From contig JBFHFS010000003.1 in the NCBI GenBank assembly GCA_041583495.1, positions 62,001 to 126,000 on the forward strand: a stretch of 64,000 nt of DNA, written 5' to 3'. The position numbers and the translations under genes are program-made. The notes below the pieces were generated by a model. The model was not told where the DNA came from. It saw only the letters and a list, made by a program, of their open reading frames with translations, and made no database searches. Source of the DNA: JBFHFS01 sp041583495 (lineage in GTDB: Bacteria > Bacteroidota > Bacteroidia > Bacteroidales > Marinilabiliaceae). Below are positions 25,771 through 33,386 of this stretch, piece after piece (position 1 is the first letter of the stretch; each line of letters starts with the position of its first letter).

Positions 25771-27504
25771 CTATTCCAGTCTGATATCCGACACCGAGGC
25801 CCCTGAAGGAACCATGGGAAAGACATTGCCTTCCTTCTCAATGGCCACTTCCAGCAAAAACGGACCCTCTGCCTCAACCATCTGTTGAATAGCAGCATCC
25901 AGATTTTCGCGTTCGGTGACTTTTATGGAAGGTAAATAGTAACCTTTGGCAATGGTCTGAAAGTCCGGGTTAATGAGTTCAGTGGATGCATATCGTTTGT
26001 CAAAGAACAGCTCCTGCCATTGGCGCACCATTCCAAGAAAATTGTTGTTCAACAAAACAATCTTCACCGGGATTTCGGTTTGATAGATGGTTCCCAGCTC
26101 CTGAATGGTCATCTGAAAACCCCCATCACCCACAAAAAGGCAAACGGGTCGGTCGGGGGCACCCATCGCGGCGCCCATTGCAGCAGGCAATCCAAAGCCC
26201 ATTGTTCCCAATCCGCCCGAGGTGACCACACTTCTGGTTTGCTTGAAACGGAAATAACGCGCAGCCATCATCTGGTGTTGCCCCACATCCGTAACCATAA
26301 TGGCATCATCATTGAAAGCCGATGAGACCTTTGCCACCACTTCACCCATGGTCATCCCCTTTTTAGAGGGGTTCAACTCTTTCTCTATGATGCGTGTATG
26401 CTCGATACGATCGCAGGCCTGAAATTCCTTTACCCATTCGTGATGGGTGTTGGCACAAACCAATTCTGTCAACAATGGGATCGTCTCTTTAACATTCCCA
26501 AGAACAGGAACATCGGCATGTATGTTTTTGTTTATTTCAGCAGGATCAATTTCAAGATGAATAACCCTTGCATGGATGGCATATCGATTTAAGTCGCCGG
26601 TTACGCGGTCGTCAAAACGCATCCCTATGGCAATAATAAGGTCGGCCTCGTTGGTCTTAAGATTAGGCCCGTAATTACCATGCATGCCCAACATACCCAC
26701 ATTCAAAGGATGGTCCGTGGGCACTGCGGAGAGTCCCAGGAGGGTCCATGCTGCAGGCATTCCGGTCTTTTCGATAAAAGCAAGCAACTCTTTTTCAGCA
26801 TTTCCCAAAACCACACCCTGTCCCACCAGTACCAGAGGTTTTTTGGATAAGTTAATAAGGGCAGCTGCATCTTCAATTTGTCGCTTCTCTATTTTAGGCA
26901 CCGGCGAATAACTTCTGATACTTTTTACCGGCTCATAAAAAAAGTCGAGTTGCTCAAACTGAGCATCCTTGGTAATATCGATCACGACGGGTCCGGGTCT
27001 TCCCGAACGTGCGATAAAGAAGGCACGTGCCAGGGCCACCGGGATGTCTTTAGCTCTTTTGACCTGATAGTTCCATTTGGTGATGGGCTGGGTAATCCCC
27101 AAAACATCAATCTCCTGGAAAGCGTCGGAACCCAGCAGGGAAGATCCCACCTGTCCACTGATCACCACCAGGGGCGTCGAGTCCAGCATGGCATCGGCAA
27201 TTCCGGTAATGGCATTGGTGGCTCCGGGACCCGAGGTCACAAAACACACACCCACCTTGCCGGTCACCCTGGAAAATCCCTGGGCAGCATGCACGGCTCC
27301 CTGTTCATGCCGGGTTAGGACATGATGCACCTGATCATGGTAGTCGTGCAAGGCATCATAAATGGGCATGATAGCTCCTCCCGGGTAACCAAAAATCAGA
27401 TTGACTCCCTCCTTGAGCAACGATTGAATGACGGCTTCAGATCCGCTCATTCTGGTTGTTTCCGCTGTTTCACTTTTCATCAGCAATTGTGTTTGTGGTT
27501 CCAT
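25771..27504 (-). CDS. ilvB: Acetolactate synthase large (catalytic) subunit
   Basis: Thiamine-diphosphate enzyme making acetolactate from pyruvate, or acetohydroxybutyrate with 2-ketobutyrate. 577 residues: FGYPGGAIMPIYDAL with the catalytic Glu in TRHEQGAVHAAQGFSR, the FAD domain in the middle, and the ThDP-binding VGDGGFQMTIQELGTI with NNNFLGMVRQWQELFF. An internal ATG eight codons downstream is another possible start. Follows ilvD by 42 bases. Confidence 0.97.
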   Translation of the reverse strand: MEPQTQLLMKSETAETTRMSGSEAVIQSLLKEGVNLIFGYPGGAIMPIYDALHDYHDQVHHVLTRHEQGAVHAAQGFSRVTGKVGVCFVTSGPGATNAITGIADAMLDSTPLVVISGQVGSSLLGSDAFQEIDVLGITQPITKWNYQVKRAKDIPVALARAFFIARSGRPGPVVIDITKDAQFEQLDFFYEPVKSIRSYSPVPKIEKRQIEDAAALINLSKKPLVLVGQGVVLGNAEKELLAFIEKTGMPAAWTLLGLSAVPTDHPLNVGMLGMHGNYGPNLKTNEADLIIAIGMRFDDRVTGDLNRYAIHARVIHLEIDPAEINKNIHADVPVLGNVKETIPLLTELVCANTHHEWVKEFQACDRIEHTRIIEKELNPSKKGMTMGEVVAKVSSAFNDDAIMVTDVGQHQMMAARYFRFKQTRSVVTSGGLGTMGFGLPAAMGAAMGAPDRPVCLFVGDGGFQMTIQELGTIYQTEIPVKIVLLNNNFLGMVRQWQELFFDKRYASTELINPDFQTIAKGYYLPSIKVTERENLDAAIQQMVEAEGPFLLEVAIEKEGNVFPMVPSGASVSDIRLE

Positions 27505-27546
27505 AGCTCTATGGTTTTATTGCATTTGCATCACTATTCAAAAATA

Positions 27547-29376
27547 TTAGGAAATAATCCTTACAGCTCCTTTATCGGCAGAAGACACCATAGATGCATA
27601 AGCCTGAAGGGCTTTCGACACCATTCTTTCTCTTGGCGCCGGTTTAAAAGCCTGGTCGCCGCGTTGAAGCTCCGTACGACGCCGTTTTTCAAGTTCTTCG
27701 GCACTCACGGCCACCTCCAACAAACGATTGGGGATATCAATAATAATCTGATCGCCCGTTTGAACCAGAGCGATCTCCCCCCCTGCTGCGGCTTCGGGAG
27801 AGACGTGACCGATAGACAGCCCGGAGGTACCCCCCGAAAAGCGACCATCGGTAATCAGGGCGCATTTGGTTCCCAGTTGGCGCGATTTAATATAGGAGGT
27901 GGGATAGAGCATCTCCTGCATTCCCGGTCCCCCTTTAGGCCCTTCATAACGAATCAGCACGACCTCGCCGGCTTTCACTTCTCCCGAGAGGATTCCCTCG
28001 CAGGCATCGTCCTGCGACTCATATACCCGTGCCGGCCCCTTGAACTTCAGCACCGACTCATCCACACCGGCCGATTTGACAACACATCCGTGGCGGGCCA
28101 CATTCCCAAAAAGAATCGCCAGCCCCCCATCCTGAGAATAAGCATGCTCCACCGAACGAATACACCCCTTCTCACGATCGAGGTCAAACGCTTCGTAAAC
28201 CGCATTTTGGGATCCCATCACTAAATTTCTGAATCCCGCGGGGGCACTTTTGTACTTTTCACGGGCCTCCTCCGAAACCCTGCTACTCGTCAGGTCAAAG
28301 TCTGCCAGGGCTTCACCCAGTGTAGGATAGTCGACCCGGCTCACGGTGGTGTCGATCAGATCATGTCGGGCCAATTCGGCCAGAATGCCCAAAATACCTC
28401 CTGCACGATTTACATCCTGAATATGATAGGTGCTGTTGGGAGCCACCTTACATAAAACAGGTGTTTTCCGGGAGAGCCTGTCAATGTCCTCCATGGTAAA
28501 ATCAACGCCTGCCTCGTGGGCAATGGCTAACAGGTGCAAGACGGTGTTGGTAGACCCGCCCATGGCAATGTCGAGGGTCATGGCATTGAGAAATGCCGGT
28601 TTGGTAGCGATACTCAGAGGCAAAACCGAAGTATCTCCTTCGCCATAATATTGATAAGCCAGTTTAACGATTTTCGAAGCGGCTTCTTCGAACAACTTTT
28701 TGCGGTTTACATGGGTCGCCACGATGGTGCCATTGCCCGGAAGCGCCAGGCCAAAGGCTTCGTTAAGACAGTTCATCGAATTGGCGGTAAACATCCCACT
28801 ACACGACCCACAGGTAGGACAGGCATTTTGCTCTACGGCCAGGACATCTTCATCCGAAACCCCATCATCGGCAGCCATTACCATGGCATCGATAAGATCG
28901 AGTGCCCGGCCATTCAGGTTACCGGCTTCCATAGGCCCCCCCGAAACAAAGATCGTGGGGATATTCAGCCGCATGGCTGCCATCAGCATCCCTGGGGTAA
29001 TTTTATCGCAATTACTGATACAAACCATGGCGTCGGCCCGGTGAGCATTGACCATGTATTCCACACTGTCGGCAATCAAATCCCGGGAAGGCAGAGAGTA
29101 AAGCATCCCATCGTGCCCCATGGCAATGCCGTCATCTACTGCAATGGTATTAAACTCGGCGGCGAAACAACCCTGTTTTTCTACTATTTTCTTAATCTCT
29201 TGCCCTATGGAATGAAGATGCACATGACCCGGCACAAACTGGGTGAAAGAGTTTACGATGGCCACCAGGGGTTTACCCATTTGTTCATCTTTCATGCCAT
29301 TGGCCCGCCAAAGGCTCCTGGCACCTGCCATTCGGCGTCCTTGTGTTGTGGTATTGCTTCTTAAGGGAATCTTCAT
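27547..29376 (-). CDS. ilvD: Dihydroxy-acid dehydratase
   Basis: Iron-sulfur dehydratase making the 2-keto acids of valine and isoleucine. 609 residues. Cluster and metal residues lie in CISNCDKITPGMLMA and ACPTCGSCSGMFTANSMN; the C-terminal ALITDGRFSGGTSGLSIGHVSPEA is diagnostic. It is the first structural gene after the attenuator; its ATG lies 26 bases beyond the terminator T-run, so termination there would silence the whole cluster. Confidence 0.97.
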   Translation of the reverse strand: MKIPLRSNTTTQGRRMAGARSLWRANGMKDEQMGKPLVAIVNSFTQFVPGHVHLHSIGQEIKKIVEKQGCFAAEFNTIAVDDGIAMGHDGMLYSLPSRDLIADSVEYMVNAHRADAMVCISNCDKITPGMLMAAMRLNIPTIFVSGGPMEAGNLNGRALDLIDAMVMAADDGVSDEDVLAVEQNACPTCGSCSGMFTANSMNCLNEAFGLALPGNGTIVATHVNRKKLFEEAASKIVKLAYQYYGEGDTSVLPLSIATKPAFLNAMTLDIAMGGSTNTVLHLLAIAHEAGVDFTMEDIDRLSRKTPVLCKVAPNSTYHIQDVNRAGGILGILAELARHDLIDTTVSRVDYPTLGEALADFDLTSSRVSEEAREKYKSAPAGFRNLVMGSQNAVYEAFDLDREKGCIRSVEHAYSQDGGLAILFGNVARHGCVVKSAGVDESVLKFKGPARVYESQDDACEGILSGEVKAGEVVLIRYEGPKGGPGMQEMLYPTSYIKSRQLGTKCALITDGRFSGGTSGLSIGHVSPEAAAGGEIALVQTGDQIIIDIPNRLLEVAVSAEELEKRRRTELQRGDQAFKPAPRERMVSKALQAYASMVSSADKGAVRIIS

Positions 29377-29401
29377 GACTAATTGTTTCTTTATATATAT
29401 T

Positions 29402-29434
29402 AAAAAACCCCTTTCACTGAGTAAGTGAGAGGGG
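29402..29434 (-). terminator. Attenuator terminator before ilvD
   Basis: On the minus strand CCCCTCTCAC (29434-29425) pairs with GTGAAAGGGG (29417-29408), nine of ten pairs with one C-A mismatch, around a 7-base loop, followed at once by six T (29402-29407). Outside this, AAAG can pair into the T-run. This is a classical intrinsic terminator placed between the leader peptide gene and ilvD. Its 5' half (29419-29430) is also the partner of an upstream antiterminator strand, so the two folds exclude each other. Confidence 0.88.
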
Positions 29435-29497
29435 CTTTAAAGTCTTTACTTTATATGGTCATATACCATTCTCACTCACTCGTGGCCGTACCACGAG
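29419..29497 (-). promoter_or_regulatory. Attenuator hairpins: 1:2 stem and 2:3 antiterminator
   Basis: On the minus strand CTCGTGG and CCACGAG (arms 29497-29491 and 29485-29479, loop TACGG) form a perfect 7-bp hairpin that overlaps leader codons 15-21. Overlapping its 3' arm, GAGTGAGTGAGA (29481-29470) can pair over all 12 positions, with one G-T wobble, with TCTCACTTACTC (29430-29419), the 5' half of the terminator. A ribosome stalled on the Leu/Ile/Val codons would cover the first arm, free strand 2 to pair with strand 3, and so prevent termination. The arrangement is that of enterobacterial ilv, leu and his leaders. Confidence 0.85.
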
Positions 29498-29539
29498 AAG
29501 AATAATGTTCACGAGAATGAGAGATAGGTTCAGTTTCAT
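29459..29539 (-). CDS. ilvL: ilv operon leader peptide, rich in Leu, Ile and Val
   Basis: A 26-codon open reading frame starting with ATG at 29539 and ending in TGA. Twelve of residues 3-17 are branched-chain: L3, L5, L7, I8, L9, V10, I12, I13, L14, L15, V16, V17, with V21 and I26 later. The peptide begins MKLNLSLILV. It follows a consensus promoter, overlaps the first attenuator hairpin and ends 25 bases before the terminator stem. Its job is to sense charged tRNA for Leu, Ile and Val by ribosome stalling, not to make a functional peptide. The reading frame is too short for ordinary gene finders. Confidence 0.87.
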   Translation of the reverse strand: MKLNLSLILVNIILLVVRPRVSENGI

Positions 29540-29881
29540 AATCAAGGCTTATTAAGACTTGTTCTGTGCAAAAGTAAATAATTTGAAAACACTAGCAAAT
29601 ATTTTGTTATAAAAAAAACACTTTCCCTTGCAGTTTTATCCAAAACAGCCCAAAAGAGTGTTGAAATTTCGCGCCGACACCCCTTGTTTTTCGACCCTTT
29701 CAACCATCTGAAGCAAAAAATTGAGATCACAAATCACAGGCCACTACAAAACAGCAAGTTAACAACTCCAATTCAGCACTCCGGGTTCGACGCAAAAAAA
29801 TTACTCGTTTCCCTTATGTTAACCAAAAAGAGCGTCGCTCTCTTACAAGGTCAGACTTGCACCCCTTAGCCTTTCTCAACT
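29540..29881. other. Intergenic region upstream of the ilv/leu leader
   Basis: Apart from the promoter at 29569-29600 and the first bases of the leader RNA, about 280 bases (29601-29881) separate the cluster from the end of the next gene. This part is AT-rich with many A-runs. I see no reading frame, RNA gene or clear terminator for the upstream gene. Confidence 0.5.
29569..29600 (-). promoter_or_regulatory. Promoter of the ilv/leu cluster
   Basis: On the minus strand TTG (29598-29596), 19 bases, then TACTTTTG (29576-29569): an exact match to the Bacteroidota housekeeping promoter TTG-N19-21-TAnnTTTG. The expected start near 29562 gives a leader RNA of about 187 bases before ilvD, with the leader peptide ATG about 23 bases in. 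Confidence 0.88.
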
Positions 29882-30661
29882 CTATGGTTCTTTCTGAAAA
29901 GTTTCGAACAAGTCCATGACTTTTTGATAAAGGGTTAGCTCGGTGTCCCGATGGGAAACCAATATCCGGATATTACAATAGATAATGAACCGATCCAGCT
30001 CCTCCCCCTCAAGATCGACCCATTGGCCGATACGGGAATCAGATAAAATCTCCTCCCAGGCACTTCGGGAATCCTGAGTCAGTCTAATCTGGTGAAGTTT
30101 TCGCAAAGACCGCTCCTGTCGGCTTAATTTTGAGTAGACAAAAGAAACCGGAGAAATCACCGCCTGGGGAATCGAAGGCGAATGCATCAGTTCCCTTTCC
30201 GAAGGTGGCAGCGGATTTGTTTGGGATCCGATCCAGGAGGGAAGGTGCAGGTTTATCTGAGGACCTGGATCCTTGCGCCTGGGAAAAATAGATGGATCTA
30301 AAATGCCCTGGTACCCCCTGATGGTAACCTCTCTTATGGCATAACTCATGGGCCGGAGAGCGATCATGTTGATCCCGGAATCGGTTTTACAATCTGCCAC
30401 CTTAAAATTTTGGGGATAATAGCCGATAGAGGTTGCCCTGATGGAATCATCGGGTAATACTTCTATCTGAAAAAAACCCAATGTATCGGCCACAAAGACC
30501 TTTACCAACCCATAACTAACCACCTGCGCATTGGGCACGGGCCGGTTGGTGAGGGCATCCACAACGAGACCTTCCACGGTGACCGGGTCGGTACTTTGCC
30601 CCAATCCCCGGGAAGAAAAAACAAAAAAGAGCCCAAGAATCAGAACCCAACAAAATCTCAT
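29882..30661 (-). CDS. Exported protein with a CarboxypepD_reg-like domain
   Basis: 259 residues with an N-terminal signal peptide (hydrophobic residues 4-20, likely cleaved after GLGQ). Residues about 25-105 read VTVEGLVVDALTNRPVPNAQVVSYG...GFFQIEVLPDDSIRATSIGYYP, the carboxypeptidase-regulatory-like beta sandwich common at the N-terminus of Bacteroidota outer-membrane proteins. The remaining 150 residues, including a Pro-rich stretch and a helical C-terminus, match nothing I know. No barrel or plug domain is present, so it is not itself a TonB receptor. Confidence 0.8.
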   Translation of the reverse strand: MRFCWVLILGLFFVFSSRGLGQSTDPVTVEGLVVDALTNRPVPNAQVVSYGLVKVFVADTLGFFQIEVLPDDSIRATSIGYYPQNFKVADCKTDSGINMIALRPMSYAIREVTIRGYQGILDPSIFPRRKDPGPQINLHLPSWIGSQTNPLPPSERELMHSPSIPQAVISPVSFVYSKLSRQERSLRKLHQIRLTQDSRSAWEEILSDSRIGQWVDLEGEELDRFIIYCNIRILVSHRDTELTLYQKVMDLFETFQKEP

Positions 30662-30797
30662 AAAACAACCTTTAAATAAAAGACCCTAAACCTCATGTAT
30701 AACATAAACACCGATAGAAGAGTTTTTGACAACAACCCCTTTTTGGGTTATTCCATTCGAATGCTATAACTTTACGGTTAAAACAAAAACTGTACCG

Positions 30798-31616
30798 ATG
30801 ATGGATGCTTTAAGAATTGTTATTGAAAAGGCCTGGGATGAGAGAGCCTTTTTAGAAGAGAAAGAAACACAGGATGCCATAAGAGAGGTTGTTGACCGGT
30901 TGGATAAAGGAACGCTCCGGGTGGCCGAACCAAATGGCACCGATTGGATTGTGAATGAATGGATCAAAAAGGCCGTCATTCTATATTTCCCCCTCCAGAA
31001 AATGGAAACCCTGCATGCGGGCCCTCTGGAATGGTACGATAAAATAGCGTTGAAAAAAAATTATGAAGAGCTGGGCGTCCGTGTGGTTCCTCATGCCGTG
31101 GCCCGTTATGGTGCCTATATCGCACGAGGCGTGGTGATGATGCCTTCCTATGTAAATATTGGGGCATACGTGGAGTCAGGAACGATGGTCGACACCTGGG
31201 CCACCGTGGGCAGCTGCGCTCAGATTGGCAAAAATGTACACCTGAGCGGTGGCGTTGGCATTGGCGGAGTGTTGGAACCCGTACAGGCAGCCCCCGTGAT
31301 TATTGAAGACAATGCTTTTATCGGTTCGCGGTGTATTGTCGTTGAGGGCTGCAGAGTTGGCCGGGAGGCCGTTCTGGGCGCTAATGTGGTGCTTACGGGT
31401 TCCACAAAGATAATCGATGTGACCGGTCCGGAACCTATACAATACAATGGCTATGTGCCCCCTCGTTCGGTGGTGATTCCCGGCAGCTACACAAAGAAAT
31501 TCCCGGCAGGCGACTACCAGGTGCCCGCGGCCCTCATCATTGGCCAAAGAAAAGAATCGACCAACAAAAAAACGTCGCTCAACAATGCCCTTAGAGACTT
31601 TGGGGTGGCGGTATAA
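30798..31616 (+). CDS. dapD: 2,3,4,5-tetrahydropyridine-2,6-dicarboxylate N-succinyltransferase
   Basis: Succinylates tetrahydrodipicolinate in the succinylase route to meso-diaminopimelate and lysine. 272 residues from the ATG-ATG at 30798. A short helical N-terminus leads to a left-handed beta-helix of hexapeptide repeats (VMMPSYVNIGAYVESGTMVDTWATVGSCAQIG, HLSGGVGIGGVLEPVQAAPVIIEDNAFIGSRC), with DapD-specific residues. A TAACTTTA with TTG 21 bases upstream (about 30741-30773) is a plausible weak promoter. A terminator follows. Confidence 0.96.
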   Translation: MMDALRIVIEKAWDERAFLEEKETQDAIREVVDRLDKGTLRVAEPNGTDWIVNEWIKKAVILYFPLQKMETLHAGPLEWYDKIALKKNYEELGVRVVPHAVARYGAYIARGVVMMPSYVNIGAYVESGTMVDTWATVGSCAQIGKNVHLSGGVGIGGVLEPVQAAPVIIEDNAFIGSRCIVVEGCRVGREAVLGANVVLTGSTKIIDVTGPEPIQYNGYVPPRSVVIPGSYTKKFPAGDYQVPAALIIGQRKESTNKKTSLNNALRDFGVAV

Positions 31617-31629
31617 CGCAAGTTCTTCA

Positions 31630-31673
31630 CCTCCAGGCTGCCTGTGAAGGCGGGCCTGGAGGCTGATTTTTTT
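31630..31673 (+). terminator. Terminator after dapD
   Basis: CCTCCAGGC (31630-31638) pairs with GCCTGGAGG (31654-31662) around a 15-base loop, then CTGA and seven T (31667-31673). Thirteen bases after the dapD stop; a clear intrinsic terminator in the plus direction. Confidence 0.85.
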
Positions 31674-31729
31674 CATAAATGGGCCTTTATTTTTGGATTA
31701 TTATTCACCTCCATAAATCTGTTTTGATA

Positions 31730-32299
31730 ATGAATTACCAGGATGATCTAAGGCTGGCCGTGGAGACCTTGCGAAACGGAGGCCTCATACTCTATCCCAC
31801 CGACACCATTTGGGGTATTGGCTGTGATGCCACCAACCCCGAAGCGGTGAAAAAAGTTTATGCGCTTAAAAACCGGGTGGATCAAAAAAGCATGCTGATA
31901 CTGCTCGAAAACAGCGGTCGCCTGGCCTCCTACGTTCAGCAGGTGCCCCCGATAGCCTACGACCTTATTGAAGTAACCGATAAGCCCCTCACCATCATTT
32001 ATCCCGGCGCTAAAAACCTGGCACCCAATCTGACGGCCGCCGATGGCAGCATAGGGATAAGGATTACCACCGAGGACTTCTCCAAAGCCCTGTGTCAAAG
32101 GTTTAAAAAACCCGTCGTGTCAACCTCGGCCAATCTCAGCAATGAGCCTGCACCGCGAAATTTTAGCGAGATCTGCGAGGAGATTGTTAAGGGAGTGGAT
32201 TTTGTGGTTTCCTATAAACAGGACGATCTGACGGAGGCCACCCCATCCAGCATCATCATGCTGGGCGTGGGCGGTGAGATTAAAGTGATTCGGGATTAA
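31730..32299 (+). CDS. tsaC: L-threonylcarbamoyladenylate synthase
   Basis: Makes threonylcarbamoyl-AMP from threonine, bicarbonate and ATP for the t6A37 modification of ANN-decoding tRNAs. 189 residues from the ATG at 31730; a frame open 17 codons upstream has no conserved content. YrdC-fold motifs: GGLILYPTDTIWGIGCDA, KNRVDQKSMLILL, PLTIIYPGAKNLAPNL and KPVVSTSANLSNEPAP. It is the short, single-domain TsaC form, without the Sua5 C-terminal domain. The thioesterase follows after five bases. Confidence 0.93.
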   Translation: MNYQDDLRLAVETLRNGGLILYPTDTIWGIGCDATNPEAVKKVYALKNRVDQKSMLILLENSGRLASYVQQVPPIAYDLIEVTDKPLTIIYPGAKNLAPNLTAADGSIGIRITTEDFSKALCQRFKKPVVSTSANLSNEPAPRNFSEICEEIVKGVDFVVSYKQDDLTEATPSSIIMLGVGGEIKVIRD

Positions 32300-32304
32300 T
32301 TTTT

Positions 32305-32757
32305 ATGGAAAAGATAAAAGAAGTTGACCGGGAGGCGTTTAAGCATCATGTAAACCTGCAGCTAAGGTTTAGCGATGTGGATGGCTTTGCCCACGTAAAC
32401 AATGCCGTGGTACAGGAGTTCTGCGACGTGGGCCGCATGCACTATATGCAAAAAGTCCTGGGTTGGAGCCCGGGGGTCTCCGAACGAAACGATCAACTGG
32501 TGGTGGTAGCCACCCGAACAGATTTCCTGGGGCAGATGCTTTTGAACCAAGAGCTGGAAGTGCTCACCAGGGTGTTTGCCCTGGGCAACAAAAGCCTTCA
32601 GATGATACAATGGATTATTCAAAAAGGCACAAACCAACCCCTGGCAGCCTGCGAATCGGTGATGGCCTGTTTCCTGAGAAAAGAGGGCCGTTCCTTTGTG
32701 TTGCCCGAAGAATGGCGAAACAAAATTAAAAACTTTGAAGGAACAGTAGAAGAGTAA
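32305..32757 (+). CDS. Acyl-CoA thioesterase (4HBT/YbgC-like hot-dog fold)
   Basis: 150 residues with the hot-dog motif LRFSDVDGFAHVNNAVVQEFCDVGRMHYM near the N-terminus, where the Asp after FS and the HVNN stretch match the active-site region of 4-hydroxybenzoyl-CoA thioesterase relatives. Likely hydrolyses a small acyl-CoA or acyl-ACP; substrate unknown. Five bases from the tsaC stop, so co-transcribed. Confidence 0.88.
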   Translation: MEKIKEVDREAFKHHVNLQLRFSDVDGFAHVNNAVVQEFCDVGRMHYMQKVLGWSPGVSERNDQLVVVATRTDFLGQMLLNQELEVLTRVFALGNKSLQMIQWIIQKGTNQPLAACESVMACFLRKEGRSFVLPEEWRNKIKNFEGTVEE

Positions 32758-32774
32758 CTCTTCTTTCCTAAAAC

Positions 32775-32815
32775 AAAAGAGAAGCACCCCGTTTACCGGG
32801 TGCTTCTCTTTTTAT
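32775..32815. terminator. Bidirectional terminator between the thioesterase gene and rimM
   Basis: A 15-bp perfect stem, 32775-32789 (AAAAGAGAAGCACCC) with 32798-32812, flanked by A-run on the left and T-run on the right. Both strands read as stem plus T-tract, so it can end both the rightward tsaC operon and the leftward tkt-rimM operon. Confidence 0.9.
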
Positions 32816-32852
32816 TTGTTCATCTCCCTGCAAAAGACAGGAAATGCCGATC

Positions 32853-33386
32853 TTACGGCTCCTCATTGATCTCCAGGAGCCCCTCGGGGGTATCAACCCT
32901 AATGAGTTTCGCCTCATCATCAATCGCCACCACAAAATCGTCGGTTGCGGGGATCAGGACTTCACCCATTTTGCCCGTCACAACAAACAAAGGGTTTCCT
33001 GTAATTTCCTGAATATCTGAAATGGTCCCAACGAAACCCAGGTTGACATCGGTCACCCCGTATCCAATCAAAGGATTAATGCCATCTGAGGAGGGGACCG
33101 TCTGTTCCATTTCCTCCGGAGCCAAAAAGACGTCGCAATTTAAAAGCGCTCTGATTTTTTCCTGAGTATCCAGAAGCGGAAGCTTCACCAACAACACCTC
33201 ATCCGATTTGTAACGGCAGGCTTCTACCCGATAGGGCACCAGCCCCCCACTTATAAGTATATAAACATAAGTGGGAAACAGCTGGTAACTCTCCATCCCG
33301 GGCAACAACCGCACGGTCGTTTCACCCGAAACCCCATGCGGCTTGCCCAAAATGCCGGCTTTTACAAACGCTGACTGGTTAAGCAT
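32853..33386 (-). CDS. rimM: 16S rRNA processing protein RimM
   Basis: Assists maturation of the 30S head by binding uS19 and 16S rRNA. 177 residues: an N-terminal RimM beta-barrel (AGILGKPHGVSGETTVRLLP) and a C-terminal PRC-barrel (GYGVTDVNLGFVGTISDIQEITGNPLFVV ... LIPATDDFVVAIDDEAKLIRVDTPEGLLEI). The ATG follows the transketolase stop with no gap, so translation is probably coupled. The pairing with tkt, rather than with rpsP/trmD, is unusual compared with Proteobacteria. Confidence 0.94.
   Translation of the reverse strand: MLNQSAFVKAGILGKPHGVSGETTVRLLPGMESYQLFPTYVYILISGGLVPYRVEACRYKSDEVLLVKLPLLDTQEKIRALLNCDVFLAPEEMEQTVPSSDGINPLIGYGVTDVNLGFVGTISDIQEITGNPLFVVTGKMGEVLIPATDDFVVAIDDEAKLIRVDTPEGLLEINEEP

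Noticed and set aside
27322..28224. A 300-codon plus-strand open frame across ilvB and ilvD
   Set aside because: It is antisense to two complete, highly conserved genes; its product is rich in His, Arg and Ser without any recognisable domain, as expected of a shadow frame.
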